Assembly: GCF_002915175.1 (NCBI RefSeq)
Contig: NZ_NXEJ01000004.1
Location: forward strand, 310,001-374,000
From: Agrobacterium rosae
GTDB taxonomy: Bacteria; Pseudomonadota; Alphaproteobacteria; Rhizobiales; Rhizobiaceae
DNA: 64,000 nt
Direction: 5' to 3'
The position numbers were made by a program, and so were the translations under genes. Under the pieces are notes generated by a model. It was not told the DNA's origin. It did no database searches and worked only from the letters and a program-made list of their open reading frames with translations. Shown here in pieces: positions 41,601 to 49,148 of the stretch (its first letter is position 1; each line of letters opens with the position of its first letter).

Positions 41601-42193
41601 ATCAGGTGCTGGGCTTCTATCTGACCGCCCATCCGCTGGATACCTACCGCGCCGTTCTTGATAAGCTGCGGGTTCAGAACATTGCCGATTTTACCGCCGC
41701 CGTGAAACAGGGTGCCACCGCTGGTCGTTTGGCTGGCACCGTCACCGGCAAGCAGGAACGCAAGACGAGAACCGGCAACAAGATGGGTATCGTCACCTTC
41801 TCCGACGCATCCGGCCAGTATGAGGCCGTACTGTTTTCCGAAGGCCTTGCTCAATATCGTGATCTGCTGGAGGTCGGCAAATCGCTTGTTGTCACTGTGC
41901 AGGCGGAAGAGCGGCCGGAGGGCATCGGCCTTCGCATTCAGACGGCTCAGTCGCTGGAGGAGAAATCCGTCCAAATGCAAAAGGCGCTGCGCGTCTTCAT
42001 CCGCGATTCCAGCCCGCTGAAGACACTGGTTCCTCACCTCAACCGGGGAGATGGTGCTGTTTATTTCGTCGTCATCAAGGATGACGGTCAGCGAGAGATC
42101 GAAGTTGAACTTCCAGGGAAATATCGTATCTCGCCTGAAATCGGCGCAGCCTTCCGCTCCGCCGCAGGCGTCATTGATGTCGAGCTAATCTAG
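38699..42193 (+). CDS. dnaE: DNA polymerase III subunit alpha
   Basis: This replicative polymerase of 1164 residues has an N-terminal PHP domain (FVHLRVHSAYSLLEGALPLK, AITDTNNLF), the catalytic palm with PGRGSGAGSLVAYALTITDV and MPDFDIDFCQDRREEVIRYV, the fingers with YRHASTHAAGIVIGD, and a C-terminal OB fold (GIVTFSDASGQYEAVLF). Its length and location beside lolCD mark it as the main DnaE1, not the error-prone ImuC. I use the ATG at 38699; a TTG three bases upstream is the only alternative. It ends 16 bases from a convergent gene. Confidence 0.97.
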   Translation: MGEILVSGGTAGIDLKTPGFVHLRVHSAYSLLEGALPLKKIMAKAVSDGQPAIAITDTNNLFVALEFSEKARDEGLQPIIGCQMSIDMQDATDDKRGHNNLAKLPAIVVLAANAQGYERLVDLISRAYLDGETTGPSVCITKAWLEEGDNAGLIVLSGASGGPIDMPLKEGHTAQATRRLLALKELFGDRLYIELQRQGNFDRVHERRMVTLAYEHDVPLVATNEAFFPTRADYDAHDALMAVAHNAIVSDDSRFRLTPDHYLKSREEMMALFADLPEALENTIEIAQRCSYVLKKRGPILPRFTGASEDPDEADRAEGQELRRQAVEGLDQRLAALGMAPGYTEQEYRDRLAFELGVIERMKFPGYFLIVADFIKWAKNQDIPVGPGRGSGAGSLVAYALTITDVDPLRFSLLFERFLNPERVSMPDFDIDFCQDRREEVIRYVQKKYGREQVAQIITFGSLQARAALRDVGRVLEMPYGQVDRICKLVPNNPANPTTLSKAIEEEPRFQEEADKEPVVARLLDIAQKIEGLYRHASTHAAGIVIGDRPLSKLVPMYRDPRSDMPVTQFNMKWVESAGLVKFDFLGLKTLTVLKVAVDFVARRGVAVDLAAIPLEDVKTYEMLSRGETIGVFQVESAGMRKALIGMRPDCIEDIIALVALYRPGPMENIPVYNARKHGEEEIESIHATIDHLLKETQGVIVYQEQVMQIAQVLSGYSLGEADLLRRAMGKKIKEEMDQQRERFVEGAMRNDVSKAQSNTIFDLLAKFANYGFNKSHAAAYAIVSYQTAYMKAHFPVEFLAASMTLDMANTEKVNDFRQDAGRMGIEIVAPSVQTSHRRFEPGENRIYYSLAALKGVGEGAVDHIVEARGETPFASLEDFCLRIDPKQINRRVLESLINAGAFDCFGKDRAELIGGLDRIIGYAQLAQSRRVSGQHDMFGSGGASGPEKLVLPAYQPWLASEKLLREYQVLGFYLTAHPLDTYRAVLDKLRVQNIADFTAAVKQGATAGRLAGTVTGKQERKTRTGNKMGIVTFSDASGQYEAVLFSEGLAQYRDLLEVGKSLVVTVQAEERPEGIGLRIQTAQSLEEKSVQMQKALRVFIRDSSPLKTLVPHLNRGDGAVYFVVIKDDGQREIEVELPGKYRISPEIGAAFRSAAGVIDVELI

Positions 42194-42209
42194 TTCGAGA
42201 CAACCAGTT

Positions 42210-42500
42210 CTAGAACAGGCTGTTGGTCGGATAGGCATTGCTGCCGCGGTCGCTGAAGCCATGGCGTGAGAGGCATGCTCTAAGCGCTGCGTTGTAGATG
42301 TAAGAGGCGGTGTAAACGGTGCCACGTGTTGGCGTGCTGGCCTCATAGGTGCAGTTCGCCAGGGCCCGGTCATAGACCTCGAGGATAATTGGGTCGCTTG
42401 TTACGTCCGGCCCGGCATAGACCCTATAATTTTGCGGTGCCTCGGCTGCCGAGACACAGGCCAATCCCAGAATTGCCGCCGCTACATATTTGATGTTCAT
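42210..42500 (-). CDS. Small exported protein of unknown function
   Basis: This 96-residue protein starts at ATG 42500 after GGGAGCCAGAAA with a signal peptide (MNIKYVAAAILGLACVSAAEA). The mature part of about 75 residues has two cysteines (ANCTYEAS and RACLSRHGF), perhaps one disulfide. No domain is recognised. It is convergent with dnaE and separated from the L,D-transpeptidase gene by 90 bases on the same strand. Confidence 0.75.
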   Translation of the reverse strand: MNIKYVAAAILGLACVSAAEAPQNYRVYAGPDVTSDPIILEVYDRALANCTYEASTPTRGTVYTASYIYNAALRACLSRHGFSDRGSNAYPTNSLF

Positions 42501-42590
42501 TTTCTGGCTCCCACGCAGGATGTGATGCCAGTTCAACGCCATTTTTCAAACTTCGTTCCAGAAACTCTGAATTGGTCGGGTCTCGGTCCG

Positions 42591-43820
42591 TCAGTCACGG
42601 GTGATGGTGATGAAGTCCGTTCCCTGTCCTGTTTCCAGCCCGTGGCTGAGATCGGATACGGTGATGGAGCTGCCCGTTGAAAGCGATGCCTCCAGCTGCT
42701 GTCGAACAGGTGTCGGTATATCGATGCGGTCCAGAACAGCACGCAGCTGATCGGACGTGCCCGGCGCATTCTCTTCATCGATGCCAAGACGCTTTTTCGC
42801 GCCCGCTGGCAGGTGGTTTTCCAGCGTCAGCCCGTTCCACTGCGCCTTGCCGCTTTTCCGGTCCACGTCTATCACCTCGAAGAAATGGGTGCCGAGTGCG
42901 ACATGCGGGTCCTTGATGTGGATCGGCGCTTCGAACAGCGGCTTGAAATCCTGCCGAACCATGATCTGTCCGTTTGGTGCCGCCTCAGCGCCAGCCGACG
43001 CATAGAGTGCATCGATGAAATCATCCGTCAAAAGCGGGCCGGTGGTCTTGAGGTCTTTCCAGCGCTTGAAGCCATTGATGGCGCTGACTGTCATCTGCCC
43101 GGCATAGCCATCCGGCACGCCTGCGTCGAAGCCGATCGTCGTCAGCAAATTCTGGGCATCCATGATCTTCTCGCGGTCACCGCGGCGGGTGATGAGGATG
43201 CGCAAAGGAGAGCCTTCCGCTTCTCGCACAGCCGCCGGCTTGACCGCACTTGTCGTCTGGTTGACGGCAACTTCCACCAGCTTCAGCGACGCGTCGAAAT
43301 TGGCCGGACGAAGTTCGACGTCTGACAACATCAGCCCTTCCTGATCTTTGTTTTTGGGCTGCAAAAGGGCAGGGTGGTTGATGGCGCGTGGCGCGACATC
43401 CGCATTGGAAACAATGACATGCACTCCACGCGTCGTCATGCCGTACAGCGATTTTGCAAATTTTGTCGGCAAGCGGATACAGCCATGTGAGGCGGGATAG
43501 TTCGGCACTCGTCCTTCATGAAGCGCTATGCCCGACCATGTGAGGCGCTGCATGAACGGCATGGGAGCGGCGGAGTAGATGTTGGATTCGTGATATTTCT
43601 TCTTGTCCAGAATGGAGAAAATTCCGCTCGGCGTCTCGTGGCCCGATTTTCCGGTCGAGACTTGCGAGGTCGAGATCAAAGCGCCGTCCTCATAGAGGCT
43701 GAGTGTCTGCTCGTTTTTTGAAACGATGATCTGCAAGCTGCGCACATCGCCGGCAAGGGCTGATTGTACCAGAACGGAAGTCGAGAGGAGGCAGGCTCCC
43801 ACAAACGCACGCAACATCAT
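42591..43820 (-). CDS. L,D-transpeptidase (YkuD) with C-terminal accessory region
   Basis: This 409-residue exported enzyme has a signal peptide ending near ALAGDV and a YkuD domain at about 27-140 with His101 in GIALHEG and SHGCIRLP carrying His112 and the catalytic Cys114. Residues about 205-270 resemble a peptidoglycan-binding fold (AQNLLTTIGFDAGVPDGYAG). It probably makes 3-3 crosslinks or attaches proteins to the wall; L,D-transpeptidases matter for polar growth in this family. The ATG 43820 with GGAGTGAAC upstream is chosen over an in-frame start at 43841. Confidence 0.9.
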   Translation of the reverse strand: MMLRAFVGACLLSTSVLVQSALAGDVRSLQIIVSKNEQTLSLYEDGALISTSQVSTGKSGHETPSGIFSILDKKKYHESNIYSAAPMPFMQRLTWSGIALHEGRVPNYPASHGCIRLPTKFAKSLYGMTTRGVHVIVSNADVAPRAINHPALLQPKNKDQEGLMLSDVELRPANFDASLKLVEVAVNQTTSAVKPAAVREAEGSPLRILITRRGDREKIMDAQNLLTTIGFDAGVPDGYAGQMTVSAINGFKRWKDLKTTGPLLTDDFIDALYASAGAEAAPNGQIMVRQDFKPLFEAPIHIKDPHVALGTHFFEVIDVDRKSGKAQWNGLTLENHLPAGAKKRLGIDEENAPGTSDQLRAVLDRIDIPTPVRQQLEASLSTGSSITVSDLSHGLETGQGTDFITITRD

Positions 43821-43953
43821 GTTCACTCCAACGCAATACAAAACATGCCACCGAAAACGGCGGGCACGGGAGCCTTAAGGGCAAGTCTCACAACAATAGC
43901 CGTTGGGATTTAAGGAAACTTTTAAATAAAGTTCACGACGCCGTGTACGACGC

Positions 43954-45240
43954 TTATTTTTTCGTACCGAAGGTGTAGCCGGTCTCGACCGTGCCCTTGC
44001 CGAACTTGTCGCGCAGCTTGTCCATGGCCGCTTCTGCGGCGGCCCGTCGTCCCGCATTTTTATCGACCAGGTCTGGCGGATCGGCGAGATCGGGATTGCA
44101 AAGGTCCGTCACGCCGATGCCAATCAACCGGAATTTCGTGCCATCCGTTTCTTTTTCCAGCAGCGAGAGGCCAGTGCGAAATATCCTGTCGGCCAGCTGC
44201 GTCGGGTCTTCCAGTCGCTTGTTGCGGGTGCGGGATTTAAAATCCGCCGTTTTCATTTTCAAAACGACTGTGTGACCCGCAACCATGTTCTTCTTCAGTC
44301 GCCACGCCACCTTCTCAGAGAGCGAGCGCAGGATTGGCACCAGGTCGTCATGGCGCGACATATCGTTGAAGAAGGTCGTCTCGGAAGACACGCTTTTGGC
44401 AGGATCATTGGTGTGGACATCCCGGTCGTCTATGCCGCGCGAAAGCCGAAACAGGCGCTGTCCCATCGAGCCGTAACGGCGCATCAGGTCGCTTTCCTGC
44501 ATCTCCTGCAACTGTGAAATCATGCGGATGCCATCCGCTTCCAACGTCGCCGCAAAGGCTTTCCCCACGCCCCAGATCGTCGTGACAGGGCGGTTGCCAA
44601 GAAAGGCCATCGCCTCCTTCTCGCCGATGACGGAAAACCCGCGTGGCTTTTGCAGGTCGGAGGCGACCTTCGCCAGAAATTTGCAGTAGGAAAGCCCCAC
44701 AGACACGGTAATTCCGATTTCCTTTTCCACCCGCCGGGCAAAGCTGGCAAGCACGCGGGCAGGCGGATCATGGTGCAGCCGCTCTGTGCCGGACAGATCG
44801 AGAAACGCTTCATCGATGGAGATCGGTTGAACCAGCGGCGTCAAATCCTGCATCATGGCGCGGATTTCGCGACCAACCTTCACATATTTCTCCATGTCCG
44901 GCTTGATGACCACAGCCTGCGGACAGGCCTCCAGCGCCTTGAACATCGGCATGGCAGAGCGAACACCATGAATACGGGCGATGTAACATGCCGTCGAAAC
45001 CACACCCCGCTTGCCACCACCGATGATCAGCGGCTTGTCTGCAAGCTCCGGATCGTCGCGCTTTTCCACCGATGCATAAAACGCATCGCAATCGATGTGG
45101 GCAATGGGGAGGTCATAGAGTTCGTCATGGTAGACAAGGCGAGGGCTGCCACACATACGGCAACGCCTCATCCCCTCCGGCTGGCCAGCCAGACAGTCTC
45201 GGCAGAAACCGGGATCATAGGTCGAAAGTGAAGCGGCCAT
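43954..45240 (-). CDS. dinB: DNA polymerase IV (Y-family)
   Basis: This 428-residue translesion polymerase has [20 protein letters not shown] with a catalytic Asp pair, [16 protein letters not shown] with the Asp-Glu pair, [20 protein letters not shown], and the little-finger domain near [12 protein letters not shown]. An unusual N-terminal extension (residues 1-40) holds CRDC and CRMC, a possible zinc ribbon. The ATG at 45240 has no strong ribosome site; Met24 is an alternative that would remove part of the extension. A LexA-like repeat lies directly upstream. Confidence 0.93.
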   Translation of the reverse strand: MAASLSTYDPGFCRDCLAGQPEGMRRCRMCGSPRLVYHDELYDLPIAHIDCDAFYASVEKRDDPELADKPLIIGGGKRGVVSTACYIARIHGVRSAMPMFKALEACPQAVVIKPDMEKYVKVGREIRAMMQDLTPLVQPISIDEAFLDLSGTERLHHDPPARVLASFARRVEKEIGITVSVGLSYCKFLAKVASDLQKPRGFSVIGEKEAMAFLGNRPVTTIWGVGKAFAATLEADGIRMISQLQEMQESDLMRRYGSMGQRLFRLSRGIDDRDVHTNDPAKSVSSETTFFNDMSRHDDLVPILRSLSEKVAWRLKKNMVAGHTVVLKMKTADFKSRTRNKRLEDPTQLADRIFRTGLSLLEKETDGTKFRLIGIGVTDLCNPDLADPPDLVDKNAGRRAAAEAAMDKLRDKFGKGTVETGYTFGTKK

Positions 45241-45247
45241 GGCTCAG

Positions 45248-45262
45248 AAACAAAAAGGGAAC
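45248..45262 (-). promoter_or_regulatory. LexA-like site before dinB
   Basis: On the minus strand GTTC-CCTTTTT-GTTT (45262-45248) matches GTTC-N7-GTTC at seven of eight positions. It is immediately upstream of the dinB ATG, and the bases GAACGTTC at 45259-45266 add a palindrome. dinB is a usual SOS gene, but the match is imperfect and unusually close to the start. Confidence 0.4.
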
Positions 45263-45348
45263 GTTCAGTACCTTAATCCTTTGCTTTTGCGTGCTCAAGA
45301 GGGCATCCTGCGACACAGATCTTCCATAGCATTTTTCGATAAAGTAGT

Positions 45349-45358
45349 TACAATTGTA
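45349..45358 (+). promoter_or_regulatory. Palindrome before brnT (candidate BrnA operator)
   Basis: TACAATTGTA is a perfect 10-base palindrome 15 bases before the brnT ATG, within GTAGTTACAATTGTAGTT. BrnA-type antitoxins repress their own operons, so this is a reasonable operator candidate. Confidence 0.35.
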
Positions 45359-45373
45359 GTTCCAAGGTTGCGC

Positions 45374-45661
45374 ATGTTTGAATGGGACAAGGAAAAGAAC
45401 ACACTCAATGTGGAAAAGCACGGCATAGGCTTCTCGCTTGCGGTTCGAATATTTGACGGACCGGTTCTAACTTGGATCGATGATCGGAATGACTATGCGG
45501 AGACGCGATACCACTCGATCGGTCAGATTGACGGCCTTGTGGTGTTGGCTGTCATCCATACCGATCGCGCAGGAAAGACGAGATTGATTTCTGCCCGTTC
45601 AGCCAATCGCCGAGAAAGGAGGCGCTATGACGAAGAAGTACGAAAAAGAGTTGACCCTTGA
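45374..45661 (+). CDS. brnT: BrnT family toxin
   Basis: This 95-residue protein has the BrnT pattern: MFEWDKEKNTLNVEKHGIGF, then FDGPVLTWIDDRNDYAETRY, VLAVIHTDR and ISARSANRRERRRYDEE. BrnT is a RelE-fold ribonuclease that halts growth until bound by BrnA. The ATG at 45374 follows CAAGG; the frame is open further upstream to 45239 without homology. It overlaps brnA by 35 bases. Confidence 0.9.
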   Translation: MFEWDKEKNTLNVEKHGIGFSLAVRIFDGPVLTWIDDRNDYAETRYHSIGQIDGLVVLAVIHTDRAGKTRLISARSANRRERRRYDEEVRKRVDP

Positions 45662-45902
45662 GCAACTCGCCGCATTGCCTGACGATGAAATAGACTACAG
45701 CGATATTCCCGAACTTGACGAAACCTTCTGGCAGAATGCGACATATGTCGAACCCGAAGGAACGCAACAGATTACGTTGCGGGTGAAGAAGTCGGTCGTT
45801 GAGGCCTACAAGGCCACAGGTAAAGGGTATCAAACCCGCATGAACTCCGTGCTGGAGTCCTATGCTCAGACGGTATTGAAACGGGGCTCCCAGCGATCCT
45901 GA
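45627..45902 (+). CDS. brnA: BrnA family antitoxin
   Basis: This 91-residue partner of BrnT has an acidic N-terminal half (EQLAALPDDEIDYSDIPELD) and a C-terminal ribbon-helix-helix-like part (QQITLRVKKSVVEAYKATGK, YQTRMNSVLESYAQ). The ATG follows GAAAGGAGGCGCT, a stronger ribosome site than that of brnT, as suits an antitoxin. It is expected to neutralise BrnT and repress the operon. Confidence 0.9.
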   Translation: MTKKYEKELTLEQLAALPDDEIDYSDIPELDETFWQNATYVEPEGTQQITLRVKKSVVEAYKATGKGYQTRMNSVLESYAQTVLKRGSQRS

Positions 45903-45906
45903 GAGC

Positions 45907-46215
45907 TCAATACTCGCCAGAACTCAGCCCCGGCCCGGACAATTGGTGCCATGCGGCTTCGACATCCTCGGGTTTCGTGCCGGTCGCTGCGCAAAATGCC
46001 ATCAGGTCCGGTTCGTGGCTCATGACGAAATCCGTGAGGCCTGCGAGAAAGCCGGGATCGTTGACGGACTGTCGCAGCATGTTGGGCTGTAGACCTGTCA
46101 GGGCCAGAAAACGCCCAAGCATATCCGGCTCGCTTGCCAACCAGCCAAGTATGGCGATCGCCGTTTCGTGGCTGTCTTTCAAGGCGACCCTGTTGTTTTT
46201 CGTATCGTGCGACAT
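45907..46215 (-). CDS. DUF3572 family protein
   Basis: This 102-residue protein contains AIAILGWLASEPDMLGRFLA, LTDFVMSHEPDLMAFCAATG and a Glu-rich end. It matches DUF3572, a helical alphaproteobacterial family without known function, often found just upstream of and divergent to divK as here. It ends four bases from the convergent brnA stop. No membrane segment or signal peptide. Confidence 0.85.
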   Translation of the reverse strand: MSHDTKNNRVALKDSHETAIAILGWLASEPDMLGRFLALTGLQPNMLRQSVNDPGFLAGLTDFVMSHEPDLMAFCAATGTKPEDVEAAWHQLSGPGLSSGEY

Positions 46216-46345
46216 TTGTTTACTGAAGTTACCTATTTCTCAACCAAATCTCACTAGCGTACCGTTCTAGGGGGATAATGGAATCGGTTCTCCGGACACC
46301 CTATATGTCCATGAATAGGTTTCAAAGCGAAACGAGGACTGGTCC

Positions 46346-46717
46346 ATGCCCAAGCAGGTCATGATAGTTGAAGACAATGAGCTGAATATGAAGCTCTTTC
46401 GCGACCTGATCGAGGCGTCTGGCTATACCACCATTCAAACGCGTAATGGCATGGAAGCGCTGGAACTGGCGCGTAAACACCGTCCCGATCTTATCCTCAT
46501 GGACATTCAACTCCCGGAAGTGTCAGGCCTTGAAGTCACCAAATGGCTCAAGGAAGATGACGAGCTTCACGTCATTCCCGTCATCGCGGTCACGGCATTT
46601 GCCATGAAGGGTGACGAGGAGCGGATCCGTCAGGGCGGATGTGAAGCCTATGTTTCCAAGCCCATTTCAGTCCCGAAATTCATCGAAACGATCAAAACAT
46701 ATCTTGGCGATATGTGA
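46346..46717 (+). CDS. divK: Single-domain response regulator DivK
   Basis: This 123-residue CheY-like receiver has the acidic pair Glu9-Asp10, the phosphorylation site Asp53 in [13 protein letters not shown], Thr in AVTAFAM and Lys in YVSKPIS. There is no output domain. In Caulobacter and rhizobia DivK controls the CtrA pathway through DivJ, PleC and DivL. Its location 15 bases before pleD confirms the identity. The ATG follows GCGAAACGAGGACT. Confidence 0.96.
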   Translation: MPKQVMIVEDNELNMKLFRDLIEASGYTTIQTRNGMEALELARKHRPDLILMDIQLPEVSGLEVTKWLKEDDELHVIPVIAVTAFAMKGDEERIRQGGCEAYVSKPISVPKFIETIKTYLGDM

Positions 46718-46732
46718 AGCAGGGTTGGACGA

Positions 46733-48100
46733 ATGACTGCGAGAATTCTGGTCGTTGATGATATTCCGACGAATGTGAAGCTGCTCGAGGCGCGGTTGTC
46801 GGCTGAATATTTCGACGTTCTGTGCGCAGACAATGGCACCAAGGCATTGGCGATCTGCAACAGCGAGCAGGTCGATATCGTCCTTCTGGATATCATGATG
46901 CCCGACATGGATGGCTTCGAGGTCTGTGAGCGCCTGAAGGCTAATCCGGCGACGGAACATATTCCCGTCGTCATGGTCACGGCGCTCGATCAGGCCGCGG
47001 ATCGCGTCCGTGGATTGAAGGCCGGTGCCGATGATTTTCTGACGAAGCCCGTCAACGATCTCCAGCTCATTTCCCGTGTCAAAAGCCTCGTGCGCCTCAA
47101 GACCATGAGCGACGAATTGCGGACGCGGGCGCAGACGGCAAAATCCATTGGCGCGGCAGATCCGATCTCCGAGGCTGCTCAGATCGAGCAGCCGGGCCGT
47201 GTTCTGCTGATCGATGGCCGTGCCAGTTCGCAGGAACGGATCATCAAGGCGCTGAAGCCGGTTGCCGAAGTATTCGCGTTGACGGATCCGGCCGCGGCTT
47301 TGTTCGAGGCTGCCGAAAACGAATACGAGATGGTCATCGTCAATTCCAATTTCGATAATTTCGACCCTCTGCGGCTTTGTTCGCAGCTTCGCTCATTGGA
47401 GCGGACACGCTTCCTGCCCTTGCTGCTGGTGACGGAGCAGGGCGACGAGGCGATGATCGTGCGTGCGCTGGAGCTTGGCGTCAACGATTACATCGTTCGT
47501 CCGATCGACCCGAATGAACTGGTGGCTCGCACACTGACGCAGATCAAACGCAAGCGGTTCAACAACAGGCTGCGCGAAAATCTCGATCAGACGATGGAGC
47601 TGGCCGTCATCGATGCCCTGACGGGCCTCAACAATCGCCGTTATCTCGACAATCACCTGAAAATTCTGTTCAACCGGGCTGTCGCACGCGAACGGTCATT
47701 GTCCGTCTGCATCACCGACATCGATCGCTTCAAGCAGGTCAACGATACCTATGGCCACGATGCGGGCGATGAGGTGCTGCGCGAATTTGCGACGCGGCTC
47801 CGATCGACCGTGCGCGGTGCCGATCTCGCATGCCGATATGGTGGTGAAGAGTTCGTCGTCGTCATGCCTGACACGTCGGTCGAGATGGCCTCCGCCGTTG
47901 CAGAGCGCTTGCGCTCGATCATCGAGGACAAGCCTTTCGTTCTTCGCTCCGGCCGGGAACTTCACCTGACGGCGTCCTTGGGCATAGCCACCAACACCGG
48001 ATCGGTGGAAACGCCCGAGCAGTTGATGCGGCAGGCAGACCGGGCCATGTACGAAGCGAAAAGCTCAGGCCGCAACCGCGTGGTCGCCTCTGCGGCTTAG
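46733..48100 (+). CDS. pleD: Response regulator diguanylate cyclase PleD
   Basis: This 455-residue protein has a first receiver (Asp53 in IVLLDIMMPDMDG), a second receiver-like adaptor (about 155-270, with VNSNFDNFDPLRLCS in place of the phosphosite) and a GGDEF domain with TDIDRFKQVNDTYGHDAGDE and GGEEF. The RGAD motif five residues before GGEEF is an intact RxxD inhibitory site, so activity is feedback-limited by cyclic di-GMP. It forms an operon with divK. In Caulobacter PleD drives the swarmer-to-stalked change. Confidence 0.96.
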   Translation: MTARILVVDDIPTNVKLLEARLSAEYFDVLCADNGTKALAICNSEQVDIVLLDIMMPDMDGFEVCERLKANPATEHIPVVMVTALDQAADRVRGLKAGADDFLTKPVNDLQLISRVKSLVRLKTMSDELRTRAQTAKSIGAADPISEAAQIEQPGRVLLIDGRASSQERIIKALKPVAEVFALTDPAAALFEAAENEYEMVIVNSNFDNFDPLRLCSQLRSLERTRFLPLLLVTEQGDEAMIVRALELGVNDYIVRPIDPNELVARTLTQIKRKRFNNRLRENLDQTMELAVIDALTGLNNRRYLDNHLKILFNRAVARERSLSVCITDIDRFKQVNDTYGHDAGDEVLREFATRLRSTVRGADLACRYGGEEFVVVMPDTSVEMASAVAERLRSIIEDKPFVLRSGRELHLTASLGIATNTGSVETPEQLMRQADRAMYEAKSSGRNRVVASAA

Positions 48101-48841
48101 CTCTCAGCTCAAATTCATGTCGTGAGCTGATCGTTATCCACAATAATAGTGTTGACCTATCGCATTCGTGATGCCGATGTTATTTTTGTAACATCGCTAA
48201 GTGATACTTCTGAATTTTCGTCACCATGCGGCTGCGATCCCTCTCGGTTTAGAGAATAGAATTGCATTCTGAATCTCACCAGGCGCGAACGATCTCTATA
48301 TTTGCTCGCATTTTTGCGACGCGTGGGGAATCTTTTTAAACATCATTTTGAATGTATACGGTTTTCCCAGTAATATTGATGGGCTTTATTATGTATCTTT
48401 ATGCACTAATTCATGAATTTCTTTGTGTCATCGCGGGATATTTAACCATATCGACAGATGAAAAGGTCATTCGATTAATAACTTGTTGATTTTATTCGGG
48501 CCGTGCGCAACACTTCATCAACAAGATAACTTCTGCACTGGCGGCTCGTTTCAGTCGTTGTGATCAAGCAGAAGAGGTGGTCTTCGGACGACGTCTTTCC
48601 TTCATGGAAAGCAAACTGTTTGAATACCCCATGGTGCTCAGGTCCGCCGCATCTCCTGGGTCTTGGGGTTGGTCGACCGGTGACGCAGTGAACGGTTCCT
48701 CGTACTGTCATTGCTGTCCCGGTCGACCCACTTTCCTGTTCTCCACCAATTTACCATTTGAATATCTGACGGCTTGCGCCACTGGCCGCAGGCTGCGTTC
48801 GTCATGGTCATCGAGTTGGTTTTGCGAGAATCACAGGCATA
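48101..48841. other. Long gene-free region with clustered hairpins (pleD-rpmG)
   Basis: No protein gene is supported here. The left part (48120-48500) is AT-rich. From 48525 to 48735 several inverted repeats cluster: CTTCTGC/GCAGAAG (48530-48536, 48568-48574), CTTTCC/GGAAAG (48595-48611), CCCCA/TGGGG (48627-48631, 48664-48668) and GGTCGACCGG/CCGGTCGACC (48671-48680, 48719-48728) enclosing TGAC/GTCA. The terminator at 48847 could end a plus-strand RNA from here. This may be a structured RNA gene; identity unknown. Confidence 0.45.
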
Positions 48842-48846
48842 AAAAA

Positions 48847-48870
48847 ACGCGCCTCGAAGGGCGCGTCTTT
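48847..48870. terminator. Bidirectional terminator behind rpmG
   Basis: ACGCGCC (48847-48853) pairs with GGCGCGT (48860-48866); A7 precedes it and CTTTTT follows, so it works in both directions and ends rpmG on the minus strand. Confidence 0.88.
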
Positions 48871-48891
48871 TTGCATGCTATGCGAAGGAAA

Positions 48892-49059
48892 TTACTTGAT
48901 CTTCGTTTCCTTGAATTCAACGTGCTTGCGTACGACTGGATCGTACTTCGTCTTTGTCATCTTGTCCGTGAACGTACGGCTGTTCTTGGTGGTGACGTAG
49001 AAAGTACCGGTGTCGGCCGTCGACAGCAGCTTGATCTTGATTGTTGTAGCTTTCGCCAT
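48892..49059 (-). CDS. rpmG: 50S ribosomal protein L33
   Basis: The 55-residue frame begins [20 protein letters not shown] and continues [35 protein letters not shown], the classical L33 sequence without zinc-binding cysteines (C- form). It is below usual length cutoffs. The ATG at 49059 follows AAGGCAGGACGAC. Location behind pleD is conserved in alphaproteobacteria. A terminator lies directly after it. Confidence 0.97.
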   Translation of the reverse strand: MAKATTIKIKLLSTADTGTFYVTTKNSRTFTDKMTKTKYDPVVRKHVEFKETKIK

Positions 49060-49148
49060 AGTCGTCCTGCCTTTAACAAATAGTGAGTCCGCGGCCCTGT
49101 TGGACCCCGGCTAAATCTGGCGCGAAACTACGGATCGCGCCTGAAAAG

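Noticed and set aside
48475..48711. 78-residue minus-strand open frame
   Set aside because: No ribosome site or family features, and it covers the inverted repeats.
48577..49083. 168-residue plus-strand open frame in the pleD-rpmG gap
   Set aside because: Its 3' part is antisense to rpmG, the rest has no homology or ribosome site and runs through the terminator hairpin.
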